Positions 12,001 through 25,649 are shown, numbered from the stretch's first letter. The stretch: 64,000 nucleotides of DNA from Antitrichia curtipendula (GCA_951230915.1 OX579635.1:12524001-12588000); one strand, 5' to 3'. The notes: generated by a model from the sequence alone, not told the origin. Numbers and translations are program-made.

Positions 12001-12245
12001 CGGCCGGGGTGAATGGACCCCATCGCTTGTCCCCCCTGGGAAAACCCTGATTTTTTTTAAATTTTCCATGCATGGATTTTTTTTGTGATTTGTGAATTCA
12101 TATTTGCAATCAAAGAGGCCCCAATTAGCTTAGAAGGGGGTATCTAAGATTAATTTATCAAGCACAAAATAGGGGATCTTTTATTTGACCTGCACCCTTG
12201 GAATGACTTCGCGGGGATGAGCGAGGGGGGTGGTTCACCGTGGCC
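12001..12245. mobile_element. GGCC-ended MITE, 9-bp duplication with one mismatch
   Basis: The ends are CGGCCGGGGTGAATG and its inverted relative ending CACCGTGGCC. The flanks are CGAGGGACA (11992-12000) and CGAGGGACT (12246-12254). The interior has 'gaattcatatttgcaatcaaag', as in the copy at 7174-7402. Confidence 0.8.
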
Positions 12246-12401
12246 CGAGGGACTAGCTTGGGTTTGAAAAAATTACAGGACGAAATCTCTTGAAGGATCA
12301 AAATTAGGGTCTCACTTGTGGCTGGCAGTTCTTGTATATTATCTTTGCAATGAAATTATGTTTCATTTGTGTCAAAAGAAAACCCACGGAACCCACAGTT
12401 A

Positions 12402-12725
12402 AGGTAGGAGCTCCACAAATCGCTCATTTATGAGCTGAAATTGAATTTGGGGGAGGTGAAACGTCTCGAAATATTTTTCAGTAAATTTTCCTTGAAAGAG
12501 AACATCTAACCCAAATTGTTTTCATATTTTTTGGGGAGCTTTCTGGAATTAGTTATTAAATTTTGAAGTGGAAGTGGTATAGGGCTCTAAAATCGCCCCT
12601 GCCCCCCTCCAATGTACGTTGTTTGTACATTGTTGAAGGCTATGAAAAAGCAACATGTACAAGAAGTGTACATTTGAGTAGAGTGGGCGATTTTAGAGCC
12701 TGTGCAATTTCAGAACCTCCTACCT
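12402..12725. mobile_element. TA-flanked MITE with AGGTAGGAGCTC ends
   Basis: The 324-bp element has inverted ends (AGGTAGGAGCTC and GAACCTCCTACCT) and TA on each side. An internal hairpin at about 12583-12697 is built from 'gtacattgttgaaggctatg' flanked by complementary arms. It is closely related to 15725-16053. Confidence 0.85.
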
Positions 12726-15724
12726 TAGGACCTGATGGAGTTTTGGTGTTGTGTTTCTTTGGTATTCCATATTCTATTCCTAGTTAAATCTTTGCTCTGA
12801 CACCACCACCACCCCTCTTCAAACTAAACTGGGGGTTCTTTTATGATTAACTCTATTGGACGATCAGTTGTTGATTGGATTTGATGACACGTGATTTAAT
12901 AAGTTATTATTTCCTTTGGGGATGGAATTTGCAACCAGTAATCGTGTGGTTGAGAAACCCGTTACTTAGTGTTAAGCTAAAGGGGTTAAGGTAGTGCAGA
13001 GGGGTAGCCCATCCTTGCAGTTACGTTTTAAAAACTTGCGGTTGGAAGTCCCAACTGTCAAGCCAAGGGAAAAACGAAGTGGTCAATGAATCCGCCGCCC
13101 CATAACTTACATCTCGCATCCTGGTCGTGGTTGCGTCCTGCTCTAATAAGTTAACTGCAGTTTTGTGTAACGGAAGGTACAGTGCAGTCGGGCCTCCCAT
13201 CTTGCAGAGTTTGGTTTGGGGGCACTGCAGAAAGCTACCGTCACTGGAGTCAAGACTCAAGACTCAAGAGCATCTTTCAAATAGACATGGGAACATGGAT
13301 GAAAACATGCCATGCAAGATGATTAACTCCATTGGTTCATCCAAATGTGCATGCATGAGTACGGAAATGGGAGCGATACTCTACAAAATGGAGCAATATT
13401 GGAGCAATATTTCACACAAAAAATGGAGCAACATTCTTGCATTTCTAGCACTTTTCATCTATAACAGAAAGGGGGGAATATGTCGCCCAATGTTCTCTCC
13501 CCCTAAAAAATTGTAGCACTTTTTAGTGGTAAATGATCCGGAAAAATCTCTTGGTGTCTTGGTGTATCAGAAGTGGAAATGAATTTCATGTTTCCTTGAG
13601 TTGGAATTGTCTTTGTTGAACGTGGAAATGCTTCCACTTTGTATATGAGTTGGAAGAATTTATTTTTTGTAGAAGTAACTTGGTCTTGTTTGCAAACTAA
13701 AAGCAACCAAAAAATTGCAAGTGTATTGTTAAAAGTAGTTATGATGAGATTTGAAACTGGCTTCTCGTGCTTTTTATGAGATGTGGATGAAGTTGCTACC
13801 TAAATACATTTTCTATGTAGGGCTTCCAAATTTGCACACTTTGATGTATAATTCTAGAATTGCTTTTGTTTTGTGTTATTCATTTGGTGAATTTATGCAA
13901 CACGGAAGTTTTCTTATGTAAATATACCCAATTTTGTCCAAAACCAATTTTTCATTCTATGGAAGTATCTAAATTTCATACTTGTTCGTAACCTTTTCAA
14001 TCATATTGCAAAAGAAATTAAAAAAAGTTTATGTGCATTGTAAAAATGGGTGACAATGAAGGCAATTTCAAATTTAGAATAGGTTCTATGCAATAGTAAT
14101 TAATCTCTAAGCGTATTGGAGTCTATTTGTTGTGCGGTGGAGTGAGTACAAACTACAAAGTGCCCCTTGATTTCTTAGGAATACATTTTTCATCCATCCA
14201 AAATCTTCTTTAGTCCTTGTGTTAGTTGAGTAACAATTGAGCAATGAGGATTCTAAAAAATATATATTTCTAATATTCTATAAATGTAATATTGAAAATC
14301 TATCAAGTCAAAGAATGTGTCTTTTGTAGTTTAAATAATGAACTTTTAAATTGAGCTCTGCAATTTTAAATTTTTTGTAAAAAATAATTATTATAGTAAT
14401 TTGAATATTACAATTTTAAATCCCAAGCAATAAATTGTACTCCCAAATTGTCAATATTTAGGATGTCATTAAATATTGAAGTATTTTTCAATTTCACTTA
14501 TCATTTTAAAATGTATACATAGATGATAGCAATGGAGATATAAATATTGGTATAAACCTAACAATATAGATGTATTTCATAATTTAAAAGCTACAACTTT
14601 TATTCACAAATCAATATCAAATTATTTCTCAAGATTTTTCCTAAAGAACCAAGGTTGATTTTTCTTCAAAAACGCTCAAAGCTGCCATTGTTATTGCAAG
14701 ATGAAAAACTTTTAAGAATTTGTTTGCTTTGCATATTTAACTATAGGATCTTGTACTAGACTAATTTAAGATTAAATGAGAGAATTTTCAAAAAAATTGA
14801 TTGTATAGATTGCAAGATATAAGCATTTACAGTGAAAAAAAATTGTTTTTATTTGAACTTTGCTAGACTAGATTTTTTGGCTTTGAATCTTCTTAATTAA
14901 AATTTTTACACTATAGATTTTTGTTTTTAAAATTTTTTTATTGAAAATTTGACTTGAGATTCTAAATTATACATTAAAGAAAGACTTAATTTTCATTCTT
15001 AAAAAAACTACTATATAGAAGCAAGTATAAAATTGAGGAATAAATTAGATTGTTAATAGCTCAAAGATTGAATTAAGATACACAAATTCCAGTGGTGAGA
15101 TTGCTCTAACAAGCAAACTAAAATTTGTGAAACTTTTTTTTTGAATTGTGAAAATTGAAATAAAAAAATGAACCCTATAAGTTGTTTTTTTGAAGAATAT
15201 GCTTCAATTGCCTGAAAAATAAGACTCTCTATAAATTTCTTATCACTAATCCAAATGGAATAAATAAAACATTTTCATATTGATAAAAACATTTTTTAAG
15301 AGGACCTTTCTTTTAATTATTTTTAATTTTTTGGTTATTTTTATACTATCCAATGATCTCTATTTAAATTTTTTTGTAGCGTAACTCTTGCTTTGGGTAC
15401 CAAATGAAATTAAAAATTATATTTCCAATGAGGTAATATATTTTTCTATCTTCAAAATAAAAAAATAATAAATCATAAGAATATGCATACACCTTATAAT
15501 GTCTTCCAAAGAAATACTTGGTAACATTTTTGTAAGACTTCAAATCAAGATAAGAATTAATCCTTGAAGACCTCTACTTAGTCAAAGCTTGTGAATTTTT
15601 TTCCACACTTTCTTATATATTCAAGTTTGATGTAAGATGCCATAATTAGACATGAAAAAACAATTTGTTTTCATCTTAGTTCTTTGTACTAGACCTACAA
15701 AGATTTGGTTTGGTTTTAAGCATA
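12726..15724. other. No gene seen
   Basis: A lone 'taaggtagtgcag' end at 12989-13001 has no partner. The 13020-13510 segment is less AT-rich and open on both strands over short distances, with no recognisable product. The rest is strongly AT-rich with dense stops. Confidence 0.45.
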
Positions 15725-16053
15725 AGATAGGAGGTCCATAAATTGCCCATTTAACAACTGAAATTGAATTTTGGAGAGGTGAAGCTTCTTGAAATGTTTT
15801 TTAGTAAATTTTTATTGAAAGACAAGTAAAATTGGCATTTACCCCCAAAGTTGTTTCATATTTTTTGAAACTTTGTGGAATTAATTATGTGATTTTGAAG
15901 TTGAAATGACATAAAGCTCTGAAATTGCCCACCTCCTCAAATGGACACTACTTGTACATTGTTGAAGGCTATGAAAAAACAACATGGACGTATAGTGTAC
16001 ATATGAGGAGGTGGGCAATTTCAGAGCCGGTACGTTTTTAGAACCTTCTACCT
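15725..16053. mobile_element. TA-flanked MITE with a near-perfect internal hairpin
   Basis: It is a relative of 12402-12725. The left end AGATAGGAGGTCC and the right end GAACCTTCTACCT are inverted, with TA on both sides. From 15916 to 16027, two arms of about 45-50 bases, starting GCTCTGAAATTGCCCACC, are almost fully complementary. Confidence 0.85.
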
Positions 16054-18620
16054 TACTTAGTTTAAGAAGTTTAAAGATTTTTGACTTGGATTAAGGCATT
16101 TGGAAGTTAGACAATTTGCAACTTATTACATGAACCTAACAATTTAAATTGAATTTGAATGGTTTGAGAAAGTGCTTCAAAAGAATCAGTTTCAGATACT
16201 TCTTTTTAATATGAATGAAAGATCTCTAGTTGTGAAGCCACTATGACTGAAGTTTTTTTGGAACACATTGGCTTTGAGATAAACTGCTGCTTTTTGTGAG
16301 ATCCATATATGAATAACAAAATGGATACGTGTGTCGTTTTCCATTCTTTGTATCCATCCATCTTAAAGCTTTTACAAAAATTCTGAAAGGAGTACACAAG
16401 TTATTTTTCTATTGGTTGTAAAACTTTTTCATTGAAAAATTCTCAAAGGAATACATGTATAATATATATTTTTAATTCCAAATTTCCATTACAAAAAACT
16501 ATGAATGTTTCAATGTTGAGAACTAGAGTACAAAATTGTTGGCCAAGTCACGGCCACCAAGAAAAACTAGAATGTACATGGTGCAGTCATGTTTTCTAAA
16601 ACTAGTGTCAACACTAGTTGTCTACATGAGATAGAACCGCACGCATTGTGAGTGCCATTGATGACAATGACATTGTTCTAGTCAGATTCCGACTCTGTCA
16701 AAACATTACTTGCAACAACAAAATCAAATGATTTAAAAAACAAGTATCCATATCATTTTTTCATTTCATAAGAAAATACAATCACGAAAGGATAAAATAT
16801 GTTTTTTTCTTATAAAAACTTCTAAAAATTTTACACAAATTAAAAACTCTAGTTATTTTTAAAATTATGTATAGAAACCAACAATTCTCAGTTTCTGCCT
16901 CGAGTCACTCAAAAGCTTTACCTACAACCACATAATCATGCTCTGCACCTTATTGTGCCTCGTTTAATCATTTAAGTTTGCTACAGGCCAATGGCAACCC
17001 AAATTTGGAAGGTGAGAACTTAGATTTGTGTATTCAAACAAATTTCAGTCACATTGTCCATATTAACAACATTTGGATTCATCATACATTTCTAGAGCGT
17101 TGAGACCTTGTTGTATTCCATTCCACCTTGGCAAACATGTTGAATCCAAGAAGTCGAGGGAATGTACCCTCCAGATTGCAACATCGGCAAGAGAGTACTA
17201 AGAAGAGCACTTTCCAACTGTTTATTTATATTATACTATAGTATGTTGCAACCCTTTTGATGAGGTTTGGACAAGTCAAGACGATTTTGTAATTTGAGAA
17301 TGGAATATTGTAGTTGACGTACTCCTCGACTCCTTATGTGATTTGCTTTAGTGTCACATTCTTGTGCACACACTAAAAATGTTATTTGCTTTTGTCTTTA
17401 ACACATTATCCCAACATTCCAATGAATGTATGCAACCCAGAATGGTGAAGTATTTTTGTGAGGATGTGGTGACCATCATTCCATCTGAGATATGTTTAGA
17501 TGCACTTGCCGACCATGGCTGGTGAGGAAACTAGAAGTCAACACACCATTTGCATTTGCATCCTTGAAAGAGCTCTATGTCTTTTGATGGAACAAAATCT
17601 TGAAATACATTCCTTTAATTTTCATTGAATTCATGCATTTATCCTAGAAGCCCAAATGGAAATGTCAAAGCTTCCTATAGAAATGGTAAGACTAACATCC
17701 AACTCCTTCAACTATAGAGGAGTTTTTTTCCTTGGAATTTATTTCAAGCCAAGTTTTTTATTGCATATTTGTTTCTATGCAAACTTATTGGTAATATTTT
17801 CAATGACAACAATTAGTTTTTTTTAATCCAACAACTTGAAATTGTGTTGCAATATTGGCAAACTTTGAATCTCGATTATTTGCTTCACAATTGTTTACTT
17901 TTTTTTCTGTCTCCCAAGCTTTCCCTTTGCGGATTGCTATTTTCATTTGAGATATGGTCAATGTCATTCTTGAACCTTGTTCAAAACCATTGTGAATGAA
18001 TCATCAAAAAAACAACATGGAGAAGGGATTACAATACATTTTCAACCCAAGGAACTCAAATCCTTTCAACCACAAGCTTGCGATCAATGCTGCCATTAAA
18101 CATGGTTGATTTTCCATAGACTTGAAGAAAACAAAAATACTTAGTGTTGTTGCTACAATCGCAGCTATAGGAATGTTGAAGCCTAGTAAAAACATTCAAA
18201 GGTGCAGAAAACAATAAAGATGTCAGTATGCAAAACTCATAAGAACTTGAATATGAAGAAGATTTAAAACTACATAAACCTCTTTCCAAGTGAACATAAA
18301 TACTTTCTGCCGGTATTACTAGTCTCAAAGTAAAATCAACCAAGCCATAAACCCAACAAAATCGCTAAACTTGCATCATAGTTTTTAGAAGTCTAATTTC
18401 CAATCTCAAGAACTATAATACTCCAAAAATACAAAAGACCAAGGAGATGCGTCAACAAAAAAGTGAATGCAAACAGACAAGGATTTCAAACCTATCAAAA
18501 ATGATTGAGAATCAATAGTGGTGCCTAGTGGTATATGTAGCAAACAATATGATAAGTACAAAACTCTATAATAAAACCGTTGTTATAACATTTTAGGTCT
18601 TAGCCTTCAACGACACCACT
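16054..18620. other. No gene seen
   Basis: AT-rich sequence. Overlapping minus-strand frames at 18004-18343 are short, and I cannot link them to any family. Confidence 0.45.
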
Positions 18621-18842
18621 ATGCCATATTTAACTACTTTTGGACTTTGCAAAGTCCAAAATTGGTAAAGGGACATCTAAGACAATTGTAGATTTTGACT
18701 TCTATAGATTTTATGAATCTAGAAATGATATAGATTTTGGACTAGGTGGTTTGAAAAATGTGTAACAAGTTTAGATTTTAGATATCTATGACATCGGGAG
18801 ATCTCACGATCGACAAAGTCCAAAAGTAGTTAAATATGGCAT
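18621..18842. mobile_element. MITE with ATGCCATATTTAAC ends and a 4-bp duplication
   Basis: The ends are inverted repeats of about 28 bases (ATGCCATATTTAACTACTTT...). The 4-bp CACT occurs at 18617-18620 and 18843-18846. The 222-bp interior is non-coding. A relative with the same ends lies at 57045-57283. The superfamily is uncertain. Confidence 0.85.
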
Positions 18843-20692
18843 CACTATTTTCTTTTGCAATATTGGTACTACTAGTAGGGCAATGAAAGATTTAGAGTAT
18901 CTTCAACTAATGTCAAAACAAATATGTTTCTTGAACCTCTTTAAACCTTCACATCCAAGGCTATTCATGTACAATTAATATATAACCAACCCAAAGCATA
19001 GAAGACCAAAACTATTAATTATAAGATTTTCAATTACGTCCTTCATAAGAGAACTTCAAGAAAATGGTGTAGTGATTTGAAGTTGTGAATGAGCACACAC
19101 AAGAACGCAAGACGACCTAATTGATTTGGAAACTGCACTCATTTCCTATGCTACCAACCCAAATGTACCATTTCCTTGAAAATATGCAAATGCATAGCAA
19201 AAGTCAACTCCCATGAGTGTTGAATCCTAATCCTACAAATAGTTGTGAATGTTTGTTGGAGTGACTCATTAAAGACTCTTTTTTTTTGGCATCATGATGG
19301 CACGTTGATGGCTATGTGGGGTACATCATTTTTCGTACTACAAATTGATGGCAATGATTGAAAGCCACTAATTTATCCCCCTTTCTAAAAAAATTAACAA
19401 CAACAAGTTTTTGATGGGGGGGTCCATTTTTCTCCCTACGTATTGACAGCTCAAATTTTTGATGAGCAAAGGAGCAAATATAAGGTTACTTGCATCTTTT
19501 CAATACATTGTGTAAGCCAAAGGTTAAGCACTATTTGATTAATTTTTTTTCTTCCAAATACTCATTTTCCTTGTCTATAGACATTTCTATTTTCTCTACC
19601 AAACTTACTTTGAAATTCATAAAAATTACAAATTTCATTTATAAATTTGTTTTTAATTTTTAATTGTTTTAAAAAAAAAAATTATAATTTCAAATACTCT
19701 AAAAGGTATTTAGATATCTTACCTGGAATCTAATGGGTAGGTTCATCTTATAAGTCAATTATTTTGAACTTTTAGAAAAAGCTCCAAATGACAAACAAAA
19801 TTTGCAATTGGCTTCAAAAAGCCCAAATTAGCTTGAGAGCCCCTCCCCCTCAACTTCTAGATCATTTGGGCCCAAAAAAGTTGCAAATTGCCAAATAAAA
19901 AATCGTAAAAATTCTAGATGACTTAATTTGAATATTCAAAGACTTTGACCTATCTAGAGTGTGTGAAGGGATTGTAGGAATAAAAGAAGACTCCCCTTTG
20001 ACTTCATTTGGATGTCATATGCTCAAAGGCTTTGGTCAATGCTTCAAAATTGCTTAAAATCCGCCATAAGTAATTGATGTTGTTTGTTCAGGTACTTGTC
20101 AATGTTGGAATGCCTTGAAACTTATTAGGGTGCGTTATCACCTCAAAACATGATATCCTAATTTTTATTGGAATTTTACCATGACTTTTATATTTTCTAA
20201 GAATTTATCAAAGCTAACTTAAGCGATTGACTTCTCAAAATCTAAACTTCTACTATCCAAAAAAAACAAAATTCATTTGTTGACCTTTAGAGGGTCCTAT
20301 ATATTTATTGAAGGGTCATATTATTACTTTGTTTTATTTTCCAAAAGGCTTACAATTTGTTATCTTCTACAAAATTAGGCAGTTCGGAAATCTTTTGATT
20401 AGAGAGGATTCTTAGTGAACTGATTGCATTGTTGGACTCTTGGTGTGTTTTACTTTCTAAACACCATCCATAGTCTTTAAATGCTCTTTTCTTTGTAGTG
20501 TTTGCATTTTTTACCTACATAGCTAACCATTGACTTCTACTTGGGTTTTAGAAATTAGAATGCTTGGCAACTCGGGGGGGTATTCTTCACAAGTATACCT
20601 AAGATTAAAGGAAATTTACTCCTATTTAAGCCCAAAATTGTCACATGTACTCATTGGTTTGGGCGCTAAGGAGGTGTTATAAGGTGTTATAT
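18843..20692. other. No gene seen
   Basis: AT-rich, with no repeats recognised apart from homopolymer runs. Confidence 0.4.
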
Positions 20693-20930
20693 TAACCTCT
20701 AAAGGATCAACTAGCAAATTTTAGCAACATAACAATTTTGGGCACATTGCTATGAATGGCAGTGTGCATATTCTTGGCCCAAACTTTGATAGAAGGTGTA
20801 GACAAGGAATATCTTTCATATAAGCAAGATTTTATAACATATGAATATATGAGTGAAAAGTTATGGCCTAATATGTTTTTTTCTCCTATAAAGGCGCCAC
20901 AAGTAAAGATGTTTGCTCTGAAGTAGAAAA
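20693..20930. mobile_element. Truncated TTAACCYCT element
   Basis: It starts TTAACCTCTAAAGGATC and shares 'gcaacataac' and 'aaaagttatggcctaatatg' in order with 58747-58930. The right end is missing. Confidence 0.6.
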
Positions 20931-23535
20931 TTCTGAAATCAATCCATGAGTGAGGAGTGTAGGTGATAAGATAGGTCTAAATAATTGTGGCTAGATTTTA
21001 GCATAGGGGCTTTCTGACAAGCTATATGACCATTGCATAAGCTGCACACTATACTTTTAAATGGCAAGGCCAATAGTTTGTTGAAGAAGGCACTTCCGCC
21101 ACTAAACAACAACTACATAACTCCTTAATATTTCAAATTGTGTGCACATCGGAGAAAAAATGAGAGGCTCATAAAATTATACACCCGTGAAAGGCCAAGG
21201 ATTCATAAATCAATGACAAAAAATATAAATTTCTTCAATGCTAAATGGATTGTCTTTATTTTTATTAGTGAAATGCAATTATATACACCAACATTCTAGT
21301 ATGTTGCCTATGAACTTAAAATTCAAAATGCACTACTACGTGCTTCTCTTTTAATTTCAAAAAAATCCTATCTAATTTGAACTTGATGTGAAGAGCCGTC
21401 AATAGCCTTGAATGGACATCATCCATAAACACATTATGAACCAGCTACTCTAATAATTGTCACTAAAATGTCAATGAATGCTACTTTGCATTTATTAAGT
21501 AGCCCTTCTAAATTAGGCCGCCACTAATCCTCCACACTTCTTTATAGCATTTTGAAAAACTTTCAATCCTACACTACACTTCTTTAAACAGACACTTAGC
21601 TGTACAAGCAAGAGATATAGAATGCAATTAGAAATGAATGCTTTCAAGGTGATTGATGAATAGACTCAAATTATAGTTGCACTTTCCACTATCACCTCTG
21701 TCAGAGCAGAAATCAAAGGACAACGTTCCAATAAGTGTCTAGTTGCAACACAACATTAAGTGTTGTAAGACAAGTGCCAACCCATCTTTGAGTTGTGTTT
21801 CAACATCCAAAATTGTATTCAAAAGAGACACTAGACGTGCATTAGTGCTTTCTGCTACACCAATTATTCTTATGAAAGAGGGTATATGAGTTTTCAATTT
21901 GTCACTTGGGACTCACAATAGGAAAAAGATTGTACTTCTTTTTGAGAAGTTCTCTTCAATAGAACTTACATCCCTATTGAAGGCCTATCTACGACCATTG
22001 TTCATCATCAATGATGAATAGTGGCCACTAGTTGTTTTTTAATTATATAAAAGTATTTAAAGAATTCTAAAAATTAAAATTGTATTATTATTTTTAATTA
22101 AATAAATAAAATCCAGTTTGATGTGGTCGCATTCATATTACTTCAAATTCTAAATTTTTTGGAATTCTAAATTTATTTAAATACAATTTTTTAAAATTTT
22201 TAAATTATTGAATTGAACTATCTTTTGCTAATTAGACTCTACAATTTGCAAACCAAATTTCTTAAGTTTAATTTTTTTAGCTTAAATTTTTCCGCCATCA
22301 TTTTTTGTTGTTCACAATCCCTTTAAAGGCTCATTTTTTTTCCTAATGTAGTTTTTTTTCTTCTTTTACATTTTAAGTTAAATTTATGCAAAAGCCCTCC
22401 AAAGAGTGATGAACCAATTTAGGTATGCTACATGCCAACTTAGTATTTGGTCCAAAGTAGAGTGTTATACCCTAAATAATTCAAAATCTTGCATGTAAAT
22501 AGGGTTGAAACCTAAAAGTTGAAGAAATTGTAAATATAGAATGAGTAGTGCCCAAATTGCCTAAACCTACCATGCATATGTCTCACTCTAGCTAAAACGA
22601 TCTAAGAGAACCCCATTGAGATTTCTAAGTCAATTTTTGAAGATAGGTTTCAGTTTTCCAACCGATTCTAAGAAATAATAAAAATCCTAATTGTTAGTTT
22701 TAGGGTGACATAAATTCAAGATGGATCAATGGAAGGTATCTACAACCAGAGTAAAGTGTTATTATGTTGAAATCATGTGAGAAGTCCAGTTGCAAAATCA
22801 GTTTGCCAAAAACAAATTGTGTAGAAGATTCTTTGTTCATTGGTAATTCAAGAAGATAATAAGATTTTATTCTTTTTCAACATGCAAATTAAAAATGTGA
22901 GCTTACAAATCTTTTGTGGAATTCCATGAGAGGTTTTATAAAAAGTTGCGAAATTTTATGACTTGTAGAAGATCTTCTTTCCAATGGTCAATTGGCAAAA
23001 TCTAAGATGGAAGATTTCTAGAAATTATTCAAGGTGTAGTAAAATCTCACTAAAAATTAATAAAAATTATTTTATATTATTTATACAATTCAATAAGTTT
23101 TTTGGCATTTTGACATTCAAGAATCAGGAGTACCAAAACTGGCAAGATTCTTCAAAACTGCTAAAATTAAAGATGATTCATAAAGTTGACAGGCATTTTG
23201 GGAGCATATGAAATCAGAATGAAGTCAAAATAGGGTCATTTTTTACTCCTCTGAACTTTCCAAAGAACCTAGGCTAGTTACTTTCTCAAAAAAGTGCAAT
23301 TTTAACCATTTTTTCAATTTTAAGTTGGTGCTAGGTTTTGTTGATTTTTTTGCCAAAGAAGAGGGGTGGAAGTTGCTCTAACTAAAAATGGCCTTTTGAA
23401 GTCAATGATACAATCCGTCTGTGATTTGTAGTCTTTGTACAAAAGTTAGAGTTTTGAACCATTGTAGAAAGTCAAATTCAAAAATTAGGATGAAAATCCT
23501 AATTCATAAGTTTACCACTAGGAAAATGAAATGGA
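20931..23535. other. No gene seen
   Basis: AT-rich sequence with dense stops. Small frames such as 22984-23211 have no recognisable features. Confidence 0.4.
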
Positions 23536-23567
23536 GGGTGCCCTCGGAAAAGTATATAAGGGCACCC
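23536..23567 (+). promoter_or_regulatory. TATA-like box between 9-bp inverted repeats
   Basis: TATATAAG at 23553-23560 sits between GGGTGCCCT (23536-23544) and its exact complement AGGGCACCC (23559-23567). It could be a retroelement-type promoter or a chance palindrome. Two tandem arrays follow downstream. No transcription unit can be proven from sequence. Confidence 0.3.
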
Positions 23568-24059
23568 ATTTCCCTTTTAAAAACATCCATTGTTGACACT
23601 TTGACTCCATTGGTTCTATTTTAGTGAATTTTGACCATTTTGGGCCAACTCACCAAGCAATTGCTTATGGAACTTTAGTACTTCATTGTTGTTGTGTTTT
23701 CATTTTCTTTGAAGGACACTGGGGTCCCTCCAAAGCATGTCTCTACTTGTTCTTGTTTTTGTTTGTTTTCTCAATAACTTGTTGTTTTGGGTTGTTTTGG
23801 ATTGTTTTTGTTCAATTGTACTAATCATAGAGTTATCCCCCTTTGTACCTTGGCAATGCTAATTCGGAAGAACTCTAGTCTTTGTTTTTAAGTTGCATAC
23901 CTCTAAGACGTAATTTCTCGAGTTTAAAATCCCTTAGGAGTTGTGCTTTGTACTAGAGTGGTTGTATTAACGTGTTTATGTTAATGTGTGTACTAACATG
24001 TTTTGTAATTCTTGTTTCTTGTCTAACCTTTATCTATAGTTTCTCCATTTCCTTTATAG

Positions 24060-24245
24060 ATGGCAAAGCTTTGAACCCCCTTGTTTCAAGTGTTAAGATT
24101 TTTGTTATATAATCAAAACCACAGAGGAGCTTTAAATCCCTTTTGAATCCAAGTATTTAGATTTGGTGTCAAAAATTAAAAAAAACACAGTGGAGCTTTG
24201 AACTCCATTGTGTTAGAAAAGACTCTTAAAATTCTCAATCAAAAA
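24060..24245. repeat. Three degenerate ~64-bp tandem units
   Basis: Units start near 24061, 24120 and 24186. Each has an 'AGCTTTGAACYCC'-like core followed by an A/T-rich tail ending in 'atcaaaaac' or a similar sequence. Confidence 0.6.
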
Positions 24246-24378
24246 CAAAGTCATATCTAAATTTGAGTTCTCCAATTATTTTTCAAAATTTAGTTTTCAA
24301 AATGCAAGTTTTGTTTCCAAAAAAATTCATGTTCAAAAACCCGAGTGATCCAATACTTAGCCTTCAAGTTTAGTTAAT

Positions 24379-24506
24379 CAACAACTAAGATTGCAAGTGC
24401 GACTGATTAAACCAACGATTGAGATCACAAAGCACGCCAATCAAAACCAACAACTGAGATCACATGTACGGTTAATAAAAAAACAATACCGAGATCCACG
24501 AGAACC
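24379..24506. repeat. Four ~35-bp tandem units
   Basis: Units start at 24379, 24413, 24448 and 24484. Each begins CAAC or CAAT and carries a TGAGATCACA-like core. The fourth is partial. Confidence 0.7.
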
Positions 24507-25649
24507 AACTAGTAGGCTAAACTGTCTGGTTGGAGATTTTAGACAATCTAGGGGGGTGGATAGTCCAAGGAGATTAAGATTGGGTTTAGTAGCTATTCAA
24601 AATTCAATTGCAAGAAAATCACAAAATAACACACAAAGGAAGAAGTGAAGTTGTAGAAGAGCATGTCCAAGTGGAACCTTAAAACCAAAACTTAGAAGTG
24701 ATCTACTTGTTGGGAGACTTAGCAATGGAGTAGGCTTAGATAGAAATTCAACAAAAATCTAGGTGAGCCATTAGGATTAGATTAGAAAATAATTGATTTG
24801 GATTGGGGAACAAGAATCTTGCATCAATCAATTATTTTCTTGAAGTTTGAAACAAGTATTCTATTTCCAAGTCAACCAGTAAAATAATAATAATTGAAGA
24901 ATAGTATTTGAAGAAAAAGTAGTTGTAGAAAAAGATAAAGAGAATAAGAAGGAGAAGAAGGAGAATTTAGAATGGAATAGCAATTAGCTTTGAGTTTCAA
25001 TTTCACAACTTGTATCAAAAACCATAAATTGAAATTAGCGGTGAGCATAATTCAAGTGGGGACAAGATGACAAATGACAAAGAATTTGAGGGCATGTTCG
25101 ACCACTTCATAGATGAGGTTTAATCCAAGGTGAGTTCTAAAAGCTGTCAATTTTCATTAAATTTTGTAAGTAAGAAACTTAAACCTCAACCAAAGTACAA
25201 GTTAGGTTCAAACCTTTAAGGTTTGATTTTATTACAAGTTCAATTTTATAAACTTATAGAAAGAGCTCAAAGATTTTTGAAAACATAAAACACTTTAAAA
25301 AATAGGGTAAAATGAGCAAGATATAAGTGGATGAAGTTTAAGAGCTAGATTAGATGAAACTTAGTCAAATTCATCCAAAGAAATCCATGATGGAAACTTA
25401 AAAAGTAGAAAGAATCCAGACCTTGAAAGGGAAAGTAAAAATCAATATTGAGTTATAAGTTGAACATAACAAGTGGATGAATTTTGAAATATCAATTACC
25501 AGTTAAATTTAATCCATTTATAAACTTTCACTAGAAAAGTTCAATTTAAAAATAGCTCAGCATTATAGACAAGACATTTAAGTAACAAATATCAAAAGTT
25601 TAAAAATAATAAGTTAGTTTGGAATGGACAATTTCTTTAACATTTTTCC
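24507..25649. other. No gene seen
   Basis: Purine-rich sequence. It may be a continuation of whatever element holds the tandem arrays upstream. No coding frame is seen. Confidence 0.35.

Noticed and set aside
24150..24185. Retrotransposon primer binding site ('tggtgtcaaaaa')
   Set aside because: Only 8 of 12 bases match the initiator-tRNA-type site, and the stretch lies inside one of the degenerate tandem units, so the match is probably chance.
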